This document shows, in pieces, positions 1-6,624 of a stretch of DNA of 12,047 nucleotides. The position numbers were made by a program, and so were the translations under genes. How positions within the stretch are numbered: position 1 is the stretch's first letter; each line of letters opens with the position of its first letter. The notes under the pieces were generated by a model that did no database searches, was not told the DNA's origin, and was given only the letters and a program-made list of their open reading frames with translations. This DNA comes from Chloroflexota bacterium (GTDB taxonomy: Bacteria > Chloroflexota > Dormibacteria > Dormibacterales > Dormibacteraceae), in the NCBI GenBank assembly GCA_005880175.1, contig VBJR01000235.1, positions 1 through 12,047 of the forward strand. The letters run 5' to 3'.

Positions 1-1
1 G

Positions 2-967
2 TTCCTGATCATCGTCCTCGCGCAGGTCGTGTTCGCGTTCGCCGGTCACAACCTCGTCCACGAGTTCGAGAAGTACGCGTTCCCGTACCTGGCCATCGTG
101 TTCGGCATCGCCGCGATCCTGATCTTCGGGCAGGCGCACCTGGGCCAGGGTGTCAACGCCAGGGTGCAGGGACCGCTGGGCGAGACCGGCGCGTTCACGC
201 TGACGTTCACCGCCGCGTTCGGCTACGCCGTCGGCTGGAACCCGTACGCGTCGGACTACACGCGCTACCTGCCCTCCCGCACCAGCCAGTTCCTCACCGG
301 GCTGTGGGCGGGGCTCGGCGTGTTCGTGTCCTGCGCGATCCTCGAGGTGATGGGCGCCGCGCTGGTCACCATCCCCGCGACCGCGGGCCTGAGCAACCCG
401 ACCGACCAGCTGATCGAGCCGCTGCCGGGCCTGCTCGCCGGCCTGGTCCTGCTCGGCGTGGCGCTGGGCGCGGTCACCGCCAACGTCCTGAACGTGTACA
501 GCGGCGCGATCTCGTTCCTCACGCTCGGTATCAGGCTGCCGCTGCGCATCCGGCGGGCCGCGGTCGCGCTCGGCGCCGGCGTCATCGGGTACATCGTCGG
601 CGTCGTGCTGGAGAGCCGGGTCGGGCCCGGCAGCGGCTACGAGAACTTCCTGCTGCTCATCAGCTACTGGATCGCGCCGTTCCTGGCGGTCGTCCTCACC
701 GACTACTGGCTGCGCGGCGGCCAGTACGCGGAGCGCGAGTTCTTCGACACGAGCCACCGGCCCTGGAGGGGAGCGGTCTCGATGGTCGTCGGCATCGGCG
801 CCTCCTTCCTGTTCTGGAACAACGCGCTCATCACCGGCCCCATCCCGAAGGCCTACCCGGCGGTGGGCGACATCACGTTCATCGTCGGCTTCATCGCGAC
901 GGCGGTCGTGTACTGGGCCCTGAGCCAGTTCGCCGGCTCGCCGGACCCGGAGAAAACGCCGGCGTAG
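2..967 (+). CDS. NCS1-family purine/cytosine permease, C-terminal part (5' end outside window)
   Basis: This is an integral membrane nucleobase transporter of the NCS1 (purine-cytosine permease, CodB/Fcy-like) family, which normally imports cytosine, purines, hydantoins or similar bases by cation symport. The frame is open from base 2 and enters from outside the window. About 321 residues are visible, against roughly 450-500 for the family, so the first third is missing. A GTG at 29 is internal and not the start. The clearest signature is the segment GWNPYASDYTRYLP (about bases 233-274), the conserved NCS1 motif in mid-protein. It is followed by several hydrophobic spans rich in Leu, Val, Ala and Gly, and by a conserved SYWIAPFLAVVLTDYWLRG segment near 660-715. 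The stop at 965-967 lies 3 bp from the convergent lhgO stop. The family call is firm; the substrate cannot be told. Confidence 0.9.
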   Translation, partial: FLIIVLAQVVFAFAGHNLVHEFEKYAFPYLAIVFGIAAILIFGQAHLGQGVNARVQGPLGETGAFTLTFTAAFGYAVGWNPYASDYTRYLPSRTSQFLTGLWAGLGVFVSCAILEVMGAALVTIPATAGLSNPTDQLIEPLPGLLAGLVLLGVALGAVTANVLNVYSGAISFLTLGIRLPLRIRRAAVALGAGVIGYIVGVVLESRVGPGSGYENFLLLISYWIAPFLAVVLTDYWLRGGQYAEREFFDTSHRPWRGAVSMVVGIGASFLFWNNALITGPIPKAYPAVGDITFIVGFIATAVVYWALSQFAGSPDPEKTPA

Positions 968-970
968 ACG

Positions 971-2245
971 CTACAGCCCGAACGCGCGCTCCGCGGCGTC
1001 GGCGACCAGGCGGCCGATCGCCAAGGACGACGTCGCGGCGGGCGACGGCGCGTTGCGGACGTGCAGGACGCGGTCGCCCTGCACGTCCACGACGAAGTCG
1101 TCCACCAGCGCGCCCGACGTGTCCAGCGCCTGCGCGCGGACGCCCGACGGCCCCGGCACCATGTCCTCCAGCGCCACGTCGGGCAGGTAGCGCTGCACCG
1201 AGCGCCAGAACGCGCGCTTCGACCAGTCGCGCCACATCTCGACGGCGCCCATGCGCCAGTGGCGCCGCGCCAGCGTGCGGAAGCCGCGATTGCCGAGCGC
1301 TTCGGCCAGGTCGCGCGGCCGCAGGTCGCGCCGGCGGTAGCCCTCGCGCGCGAACGCCAGCACCGCGTTGGGCCCGAGCCAGACCTCGCCCGTACCGATG
1401 CGCCGCGTCGCGTGCACGCCGAGGAACGGAAACGCAGGGTCGGGGACCGGGTAGATCAGGTTCCGGCTCAGGTGACGGGCCTCCGGGCGCAGCTGCCAGT
1501 AGTCGCCCCGGAACGGCACCACGCGCGGCTCCCGCGCGCCGTCCGACAGCGCCGCGACGCGGTCCGCGTACAGGCCCGCGCACGTGAGCACGCGCCTGGT
1601 CTCCAGCTCGCCCGCGGTCGTCTCCAGCACCATGCCGTCCGCCACCTGGCGCAGATGGAGCAGCTCGCGCCCGGTGTGCACCTCGCCGCCCGCGTCGCGG
1701 ACGTCGTGCGCGTAGCTCGTCGCCACCAGGGAGAAATCCACGATGCCGGTACACGGCGACCACAGCGCGCGCATGCCGGCGCAGTGCGGTTCGAGCTCGC
1801 GCAGCCGTTCGCGGTCGATCAGCTCGAGGCCCTCGACGCCGTTCGCCACGCCGCGCTCGTACAGCTTCTGCAGGCGGTCCAGCTCGGACGTCTCGGTCGC
1901 CACGATGACCTTCCCGCAGCGCTCCGTCGGGATGCCCCTGGCCTCGCAGTACGCGTACAGCTCGCGCGCCCCCGCCACGCACAGCCGCGCCTTCAGCGAG
2001 CCGGGCGCGTAGTAGATGCCGGAGTGGATGACGCCGCTGTTGTGGCCCGTCTGGTGGGCGCCGATGCGCGGCTCCTTGTCGATCAGCGCGAGGCGGAGTC
2101 CGGGTCGCCGCCGCAACAGCTCCCGAGCGCTGGCCAGGCCCACGATGCCCGCGCCGACCACAACCACGTCGTAGCGGTGCGCGCCAGGGGTTGTTTTCGC
2201 GGACACGCGGGCAATCGTAAGCGGTCCCGTGCCTCGAGACCCCAT
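971..2245 (-). CDS. lhgO: L-2-hydroxyglutarate oxidase (FAD-dependent)
   Basis: This FAD flavoprotein oxidises L-2-hydroxyglutarate to 2-oxoglutarate. In characterised relatives the electrons pass to the membrane quinone pool. The N-terminal dinucleotide fold reads YDVVVVGAGIVGLASA (residues 25-40, GxGxxG at 31-36). It is followed by the family-specific block HQTGHNSGVIHSGIYY (64-79), which separates LhgO from glycerol-3-phosphate dehydrogenases and glycine oxidases of the same superfamily. Its 424 residues are close to the usual 400 or so. The first 23 residues are unconserved. An in-frame GTG at 2206 (residue 14) is an alternative start: TACGAT, a possible -10 box, lies 7 nt before it, and neither start has a Shine-Dalgarno sequence. 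The gene diverges from a Crp-family regulator, which may control it, and ends 3 bp from the permease. The function is secure; the start is not. Confidence 0.92.
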   Translation of the reverse strand: MGSRGTGPLTIARVSAKTTPGAHRYDVVVVGAGIVGLASARELLRRRPGLRLALIDKEPRIGAHQTGHNSGVIHSGIYYAPGSLKARLCVAGARELYAYCEARGIPTERCGKVIVATETSELDRLQKLYERGVANGVEGLELIDRERLRELEPHCAGMRALWSPCTGIVDFSLVATSYAHDVRDAGGEVHTGRELLHLRQVADGMVLETTAGELETRRVLTCAGLYADRVAALSDGAREPRVVPFRGDYWQLRPEARHLSRNLIYPVPDPAFPFLGVHATRRIGTGEVWLGPNAVLAFAREGYRRRDLRPRDLAEALGNRGFRTLARRHWRMGAVEMWRDWSKRAFWRSVQRYLPDVALEDMVPGPSGVRAQALDTSGALVDDFVVDVQGDRVLHVRNAPSPAATSSLAIGRLVADAAERAFGL

Positions 2246-2253
2246 GCAAACTA

Positions 2254-2266
2254 GGGCATTTTGCCC
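2254..2266. promoter_or_regulatory. Short inverted repeat between lhgO and the Crp-family gene
   Basis: GGGCA-TTT-TGCCC is a perfect 5-3-5 inverted repeat in the only relatively AT-rich gap between these divergent genes (2246-2303). On the plus strand it contains TTGCCC (2261-2266), a possible -35, followed 17 bp later by a poor -10, TTATCT (2284-2289). On the minus strand it lies between TTGTAA and TAGTTT, which have -35/-10 spacing. It could be an operator for the adjacent regulator, but the arms are short and both promoters are weak matches. This is inference. Confidence 0.25.
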
Positions 2267-2303
2267 GGGTTACAAGGCGTGAATTATCTGACAGACTCAG
2301 CTC

Positions 2304-2993
2304 GTGCGCCAGCCGCGGCTCCTGCAGGGGCTGCCTCCCGACGAGCATCGGAAGCTGGTCGAGCGGGCGAAGATTCGCTCCTACGGGGTCGGTGAGGCCG
2401 TCTACCAGGAGGGCGATCCGGCCGACTCGCTCCACTTCGTTCTGGACGGCCGTCTGGCCGTGAGCGTGACCAGCGCCGACGGCCGGGAGCTCACGGCCGC
2501 GATCATCGAGCGCGACGAGGTGTTCGGCGAGCTCGCGCTGGTGGTCACGGAAGGCATCCGGCACGCGACGGTGCGCGCGCTGGAGCCGACCGAGACGATG
2601 GTCATCTACCGGCGCGACTTCGACCACCTGCGGCAGCGCCACCGCGCGTTCTCCGACCTGCTGGTCGACATGCTCACGGTGCGCGTGATCCGGCAGTCGG
2701 TGCAGCTCGAGGAGGCGCTGTACCTGCCCGTCCAGACCCGCATCCTCCGCCGCCTGGTCGAGCTGGCCCGGACGTACGGCGGCGGTCGCGAGCCGGCCGT
2801 CATCCCGCTGACGCAGGAGGACATCGCCGGGCTCGCGGGCACCGCCCGGGCGACCGTCAACCGCATCCTGCGCGCTGAGCGGTCCCGCGGCACGGTGAGC
2901 CTCGAGAAGCGCCGGATCACCGTCCTCGACATGGAGTCCCTGGTGCAGCGCGCCCGACTCGTCCGCGGCACCGTCGACGTCCGACTGGTCTAG
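2304..2993 (+). CDS. Crp/Fnr-family transcriptional regulator
   Basis: This is a DNA-binding regulator with an N-terminal cyclic-nucleotide-binding beta-barrel and a C-terminal winged helix-turn-helix. The barrel runs from about residue 10 to 105 and includes EGDPADSLHFVLDGRL, the phosphate-binding-cassette FGEL (74-77) and Arg86 in GIRHATVRA. This matches the Crp cassette except that the Ser after the Arg is His. A dimerisation helix (about 110-140) leads to the HTH LTQEDIAGLAGTARATVNRIL (169-189). There is no cysteine, so it is not an Fe-S Fnr sensor. The Glu of the E. coli Crp recognition helix (RETV) is Ala here (RATV, 182-185), which suggests a different operator. At 229 residues it is full length. 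The GTG at 2304 is the only reasonable start, because an in-frame TGA lies at 2289-2291, and it has no Shine-Dalgarno. The effector and targets are unknown; lhgO, copCD and its own promoter are candidates. Confidence 0.9.
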   Translation: MRQPRLLQGLPPDEHRKLVERAKIRSYGVGEAVYQEGDPADSLHFVLDGRLAVSVTSADGRELTAAIIERDEVFGELALVVTEGIRHATVRALEPTETMVIYRRDFDHLRQRHRAFSDLLVDMLTVRVIRQSVQLEEALYLPVQTRILRRLVELARTYGGGREPAVIPLTQEDIAGLAGTARATVNRILRAERSRGTVSLEKRRITVLDMESLVQRARLVRGTVDVRLV

Positions 2994-3175
2994 TACCGAA
3001 TCAGGCCAGAACCAGGCCAGACGCGAACCATTCCCGGCCAGGAACTTATCAACGCCTTAATCAACTATTAGGAGTGCGTGCCGGCGCTTGAGACGGCGCC
3101 TGGCCGCTGGTAGCGTGCCTCCAGAACCGGCGACCCGGTCGGTCGCTGGCGCCAGTCGCATGGCGAGGAGGGGCC
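2994..3175. promoter_or_regulatory. Intergenic control region upstream of copCD with phased GGCCAG repeats
   Basis: This 182-bp gap separates the crp-type gene from copCD. CAGGCCAGA occurs twice, at 3002-3010 and 3013-3021. The core GGCCAG recurs at 3036-3041, giving steps of 11 and 21 bp, about one and two helical turns. An inverted copy, CTGGCC, lies at 3100-3105. A relatively AT-rich stretch at 3043-3071 (TTATCA, TTAATC, CTATTA) is the likeliest promoter zone, though no pair of boxes is convincing. A perfect palindrome CTGGCGCCAG sits at 3146-3155, just before the ribosome binding site. A tiny frame (GTG 3078 to TAG 3113, 11 codons) follows TTAGGAG and might be a leader peptide. No clear terminator for the upstream gene is visible. 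Confidence 0.35.
3166..3171 (+). promoter_or_regulatory. Ribosome binding site of copCD
   Basis: AGGAGG, within GAGGAGGGG, ends 4 nt before ATG 3176. It is a strong Shine-Dalgarno and fixes this start. The signal peptide beginning at that ATG agrees. Confidence 0.75.
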
Positions 3176-5017
3176 ATGAACTTCCGCTGTCGGCCGGTGC
3201 GGCTGGTCCGGCTGACGGCTGGACTCGGTCTCGCGCTGGCGCTCACGGTCGCTGTCTCGACGCCTGCGCTGGCGCACGCCACGCTGATCGCGTCGAACCC
3301 CGGCAACGGCACCGTGCTGGCGTCCTCCCCCGGCCAGGTGCAGCTGCAGTTCGACGTGCCCGTGAACTCCCGGCTCAGCGACGTCCAGCTCCTCGACCGC
3401 AACGGCCACCGCCTCCTCGGACCGATGGTCGAGCCGATGCCCAACGTCAGCAGCGAGCTCGTGATCGCCCTGCCGCCCCTGCAGCAGGGCGTCTACCAGC
3501 TGGACTTCCAGGCCCGCGACGACACCGACCTCCACGAGACGGCCGGCGATATCGTGTTCGGGGTCGGCGAGGCCGCCGACATCCAGGCGCCGGCGGTCGT
3601 CCCGGCCGCGCCCTCTTACCTGGAGACCGGCATCCGCTGGCTGGAGCTGGCCGGGACGTGCCTCCTCGTCGGCGTGGTGGCGGTCTGGCTCGGCATCCTG
3701 CCCGCGGTCGGCCGCCGGCGCTCGCTCTCGGTCTGGACGCGGAACCGGCTGCTCGCGATCGCGACGATCGCCTACGTCGCGTTCCTGGTCGGCAAGGCCG
3801 GGCAGCTGCTGCTGGCGGCCGGGGGCCTGCTCCCGGTGGACGCATGGTCCTGGCCGGGGTCCGTGTGGATGGCGCTGACCGCCGGCCGCTTCGGCCTCCT
3901 CTGGCTGGCCGCGATGGCGGCCGCGGCGATCGTGCTCATCGCGGTCCGGGTCGCGGTCGTCCGGCCCGGCTCCCGCGTGATCGGCGCCGCGCTGGTGGTC
4001 GCCACGACCGCCCTCCTGGTCGTGACGACCGCGACGAGCCACGGCGCCAACCAGAGCGGTCCCGACCCGCCGCTGATCGCGATCCGCGTCGTCCACCTGG
4101 GCGCGGCCGGGCTCTGGGTGGGAGGGCTCAGCGTGCTGGTCTTCCTGTTCGCGGGGGCCCTGCGCGGCGGCTCGCCGGAGGCACCGGCGGCGCTCGTCGC
4201 GCTCCGGCGCTTCACGGGCCTGGCGTTCATCGCGGTCGGCCTGCTGACCGTCAGCGGGCTGCTGCTGGTCGGCCGCGGCGTGTCCTCGGCGTCGCAGCTG
4301 ACGACCACCACGTACGGGCTCACGCTCGTCGCCAAGCTGATCGCGGGCGCGGCGGCGTTCGGCTTCGGGATCCGCCACACGCTGCTGCTCAGCCCGCCGC
4401 GCGGGGGCGGCGTGGGCGGCCCGGTCAAGCTGGCCAGGTCGGTGCCGTTCGAGGTCGGCGCCATGCTCGTCGTGCTGTGGGGCGCGGCCGCCCTGGGCGC
4501 CACCGCCCCGGCGCCGCCGGCCGGCGAGTCCGAGTCCGTCGGACCGGCCCTCGAGGCCGACACCACGGCGCAGGTGGACGACCTGGCGATCCGGGCGCTC
4601 ATGGAGCCGGCGCAGCCCGGCGCCAACAGCCTGTTCGTCATGGTGCGCAGCAGCACGGCGGGCCCCGAGCGGGCGATCACGGGCATCCAGGCCACGCTCG
4701 ACCAGCGTGGCCACGCGGTCGAGACGCTGATCGGCCACCAGTCGAGCCCCGGCGACTACGACTTCCCCGCCGCGACGGTGCCGGAGACGGGGCCGCTGGA
4801 CGTCACGATCACGGTCACCCTGGCCGACGGCACGCTGGCGCGCACCGACTGCGAGTGGACGGTGTCGCCGCCTCCGCCGGCGCCGCCTCCGGGCCTCCCA
4901 TCCACGCCGTGGGAGCCGCTGCTGAAGGCGCTGGCGGTGGGCCTGGCCCTGGCCCTGGCGGGCGGCGTGAGCACGAGGTTGCTGATGGGCCGCCTGCGCA
5001 GGGTCGTGGCCAGATAG
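3176..5017 (+). CDS. CopC-CopD copper protein fused to a C-terminal YtkA-like domain
   Basis: This is a predicted copper uptake or handling protein with an external CopC-type Cu(II)-binding domain fused to a CopD membrane domain. A signal peptide (residues 1-33) ends in PALA, so His34 would be the mature N-terminus, as in CopC, where that His binds Cu(II). The other expected ligands are present as an Asp-x-His motif, DLH (118-120). Eight or so hydrophobic segments fill about 150-442, with the CopD-like VVHLGAAGLWVGGL (305-318) and SHG (288-290). A soluble Ig-like region (about 465-563) resembles YtkA/FixH-type domains. It is followed by a Pro-rich hinge (564-572), a final membrane helix (about 582-600) and an Arg-rich cytoplasmic tail. 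At 613 residues it is longer than a bare CopC-CopD fusion. It stands alone here and ends 11 bp from the convergent DinB-like gene. The YtkA assignment is the weakest part. Confidence 0.85.
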   Translation: MNFRCRPVRLVRLTAGLGLALALTVAVSTPALAHATLIASNPGNGTVLASSPGQVQLQFDVPVNSRLSDVQLLDRNGHRLLGPMVEPMPNVSSELVIALPPLQQGVYQLDFQARDDTDLHETAGDIVFGVGEAADIQAPAVVPAAPSYLETGIRWLELAGTCLLVGVVAVWLGILPAVGRRRSLSVWTRNRLLAIATIAYVAFLVGKAGQLLLAAGGLLPVDAWSWPGSVWMALTAGRFGLLWLAAMAAAAIVLIAVRVAVVRPGSRVIGAALVVATTALLVVTTATSHGANQSGPDPPLIAIRVVHLGAAGLWVGGLSVLVFLFAGALRGGSPEAPAALVALRRFTGLAFIAVGLLTVSGLLLVGRGVSSASQLTTTTYGLTLVAKLIAGAAAFGFGIRHTLLLSPPRGGGVGGPVKLARSVPFEVGAMLVVLWGAAALGATAPAPPAGESESVGPALEADTTAQVDDLAIRALMEPAQPGANSLFVMVRSSTAGPERAITGIQATLDQRGHAVETLIGHQSSPGDYDFPAATVPETGPLDVTITVTLADGTLARTDCEWTVSPPPPAPPPGLPSTPWEPLLKALAVGLALALAGGVSTRLLMGRLRRVVAR

Positions 5018-5028
5018 TCGGGCCCGGG

Positions 5029-5868
5029 CTAGATCGCGAAGAACAGCCCCCGGACGCGGTTGATGACGTCCTCGTCGCCGCGGGCGCAGCCGCCGGGGAA
5101 GCGCTGGTACGCGGACAGCACGAAGTCGGACGGGTCGAAGCTGAAGACCGCCTCACAGCCCGCGAAGTCGCCCTCCTCGGGCTGCGCCGACCACTGGCCG
5201 TCCTTGACCGTGACGCGCCACTTGCCGCCCCACTCGCTCGACACCTCGAGGCCGTAGACCGTGTCCACTCCGGCCGCCGACGTGGCGTCCACCGTGTACT
5301 GGAACAGCACGAACATGTACGGGATCAGCACGCCGGCGGTGCGCTCGTCGAGCTTGCGCAGCTTGTCGCCCAGCCCGTACCGGATGTCCCACGTGTGCAC
5401 GCCGTAGTCGATGACCTGGAACGCGGGATAGAAGAAGGTCGGCAGGGGGCCCATGTACGGGTGCGGGACCAGGAAGTTGCTCCAGTCCTGCTCGCTCAGC
5501 TCGTCGAAGATGCTGAACATGCGCTCGGAGCCCTTCTTGAGCCGCGCGATGACCTCGTCACGCGGGTACGCGCGGAACGCCTGCGCGTGCTCGTTGAGGA
5601 GCTCCGCCATCGCCGGCAGGCCCAGTGCCTCCGGCGCCGTCTCGCCGTTGAGCGCCATGTCCCAGCGGCTGAGGTAGCCCTCGGTCACGTCGATCATGTG
5701 CCCGACCACGTCCCGCACCTGCCACTCGCTGCAGCGCGTCTGGACCTCCCAGTTGGCGGGGTCGTCGATCAGGTCGTAGAACGCCTGCCGCTCGGTCTTG
5801 ACGACGTCGAGGACGAGTGGCTTGGCCTCGTACGACATCGTGTTGACGGGCTGGCTGATCGTGCCCAT
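5029..5868 (-). CDS. DinB/maleylpyruvate-isomerase-type protein (TIGR03083-like, MDMPI N- and C-domains)
   Basis: This is a cytosolic protein of the mycothiol-dependent maleylpyruvate isomerase (MDMPI) superfamily: a DinB-like four-helix N-domain (about residues 15-170) followed by an SCP2-like C-domain (about 185-279, ending FSFDPSDFVLSAYQRFPGG and RGLFFAI). Relatives are metal-dependent thiol transferases or isomerases using mycothiol or related thiols, but most members have no known reaction. The metal triad is partly recognisable: His57 in VVGHMID and His158 in DYGVHTWD. Asp154 stands where the isomerase has Glu, four residues before the second His. At 279 residues it is a usual length. 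ATG 5868 is supported by GGAGGA 7 nt upstream; ATG 5838 is less likely. It lies 19 bp downstream of the esterase on the same strand, probably as the second gene of that operon. The substrate is unknown. Confidence 0.82.
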   Translation of the reverse strand: MGTISQPVNTMSYEAKPLVLDVVKTERQAFYDLIDDPANWEVQTRCSEWQVRDVVGHMIDVTEGYLSRWDMALNGETAPEALGLPAMAELLNEHAQAFRAYPRDEVIARLKKGSERMFSIFDELSEQDWSNFLVPHPYMGPLPTFFYPAFQVIDYGVHTWDIRYGLGDKLRKLDERTAGVLIPYMFVLFQYTVDATSAAGVDTVYGLEVSSEWGGKWRVTVKDGQWSAQPEEGDFAGCEAVFSFDPSDFVLSAYQRFPGGCARGDEDVINRVRGLFFAI

Positions 5869-5875
5869 GGCATCA

Positions 5876-5881
5876 TCCTCC
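5876..5881 (-). promoter_or_regulatory. Ribosome binding site of the DinB-like gene
   Basis: On the minus strand this reads GGAGGA, 7 nt before ATG 5868, inside the 19-bp gap after the esterase stop. It selects ATG 5868 over the in-frame ATG at 5838 and fits translation from a shared mRNA. Confidence 0.7.
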
Positions 5882-5887
5882 GATCGT

Positions 5888-6562
5888 TCATCCGCCGTCT
5901 CTCTCTCCGGTGCCGGCCGCGGCGGCCAGCCGGCTCATGATGCCCCGCACGTGCTCCAGCTCGTCCCGGTTGACGGAGTGGCCGAGGTCCGGATAGAGGA
6001 CCGTCGTGACGCCGGCGTCCAGCCCGCGCAGCACCTCCTCGGCGTGGCGCACGCGGAACGCGGGGATGTGCGGGTCGTGGTCGCTGCAGCCCAGGAACGC
6101 GGGCGTGCCCTCCAGCGACCCGTGGTCTTCGCGGACGAGGTCGTCAGGACCGATCACGCCGCCGCTGAGGCCGGCCACACCAGCGTAGCGGCGCGCGTTC
6201 CGGACGGCGAACTCGAGCGTCAGGCAGGCGCCCTGCGAGAACCCGAGCAGGAAGACGCGCTCGGGCGGGATGCCCGCGGTCCCCAGGTGGGCCAGCAGGC
6301 TGGCGACCACACCCAGCGCGGACGACAGCCAGGGCTCGTTGCTCTCGATCGGCGCCCGGAACGAGTTCGGGTACCACGTGCCCCCGGCGGCCTGGGGGGC
6401 CACGAACGCCCAGCCCGGCGCCTGGATCTCGGGCACCAGCGTGAGGATGTCCCGGGCACTGGCACCTCGTCCGTGCAGCAGCACCATCGCGGCGGTGGCG
6501 TGCTCCGGCGCCTCGCCCGTGGCCAGCACGGGCTGGCCCGCGTGTGGGTCGGTTGCCGCCAT
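5888..6562 (-). CDS. Phospholipase/carboxylesterase-family alpha/beta hydrolase (Abhydrolase_2)
   Basis: This is a small cytosolic serine hydrolase of the phospholipase/carboxylesterase family, which cleaves short-chain ester or thioester bonds. Counting from ATG 6562 it has 224 residues, typical for the family. The sequence shows VLLHGRGA near the N-terminus (oxyanion-hole region), the nucleophile elbow GFSQGA with Ser109, the acid region GCSDHDPHIP with probable catalytic Asp163, and His195 in LGHSVN. Upstream in-frame starts exist (ATG 6574, GTG 6592, TTG 6598). I prefer 6562 because a promoter-like pair places transcription start at about 6563, making this a leaderless ATG; no start has a Shine-Dalgarno. 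It diverges from marR and is followed 19 bp on by the DinB-like gene. With a divergent MarR partner it recalls Bacillus MhqD, but that parallel is inference and the substrate is unknown. Confidence 0.88.
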   Translation of the reverse strand: MAATDPHAGQPVLATGEAPEHATAAMVLLHGRGASARDILTLVPEIQAPGWAFVAPQAAGGTWYPNSFRAPIESNEPWLSSALGVVASLLAHLGTAGIPPERVFLLGFSQGACLTLEFAVRNARRYAGVAGLSGGVIGPDDLVREDHGSLEGTPAFLGCSDHDPHIPAFRVRHAEEVLRGLDAGVTTVLYPDLGHSVNRDELEHVRGIMSRLAAAAGTGERDGG

Positions 6563-6569
6563 CGCGGCC

Positions 6570-6598
6570 ACCATAGCACCGGGTGATTGCACATGCAA
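6570..6598 (-). promoter_or_regulatory. Predicted promoter of the esterase-DinB operon
   Basis: Read on the minus strand, TTGCAT (6598-6593) is followed after exactly 17 bp by TATGGT (6575-6570), a -35/-10 pair with 3/6 and 4/6 consensus matches. Transcription would begin near 6563, at or just before ATG 6562, implying a leaderless mRNA. The -35 is one arm of the palindrome shared with the marR promoter. Confidence 0.45.
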
Positions 6599-6601
6599 CC
6601 A
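6584..6601. promoter_or_regulatory. Candidate MarR operator overlapping both divergent promoters
   Basis: TGATTGCA-CA-TGCAACCA is an 18-bp inverted repeat: 8-bp arms with one mismatch around a 2-bp centre, and a perfect TTGCA-CA-TGCAA core. Length and symmetry suit a MarR dimer. The two core arms form the -35 boxes of the opposing promoters, so a bound repressor would block both genes. The repeat is visible directly; its role is inferred from position. Confidence 0.5.
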
Positions 6602-6615
6602 GGTGCTCGTAGTAT
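6587..6615 (+). promoter_or_regulatory. Predicted promoter of the marR gene
   Basis: TTGCAC (6587-6592) is followed after 17 bp by TAGTAT (6610-6615), matching -35 and -10 consensus at 3/6 and 4/6. The start of transcription would fall at about 6622-6625, so GTG 6625 could be a leaderless start; no Shine-Dalgarno precedes it. The -35 lies in the palindrome, implying autoregulation. Confidence 0.45.
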
Positions 6616-6624
6616 CCTCCCGAC

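Noticed and set aside
5015..5031. GGGCCCGGG palindrome as a terminator between copCD and the DinB-like gene
   Set aside because: The arms are too short, there is no U-tract, and the gap is only 11 bp.
3088..5940. 950-codon plus-strand open frame spanning copCD and the DinB-like gene
   Set aside because: It is an out-of-frame shadow caused by high GC. Its product is Arg/Pro/Gly/Ala-rich with no domain, while true families lie in the other frames.
6563..6598. N-terminal extension of the esterase from TTG 6598
   Set aside because: The extra 12 residues are unconserved, TTG is a rare start, there is no ribosome site, and the extension runs through the predicted promoter and operator.
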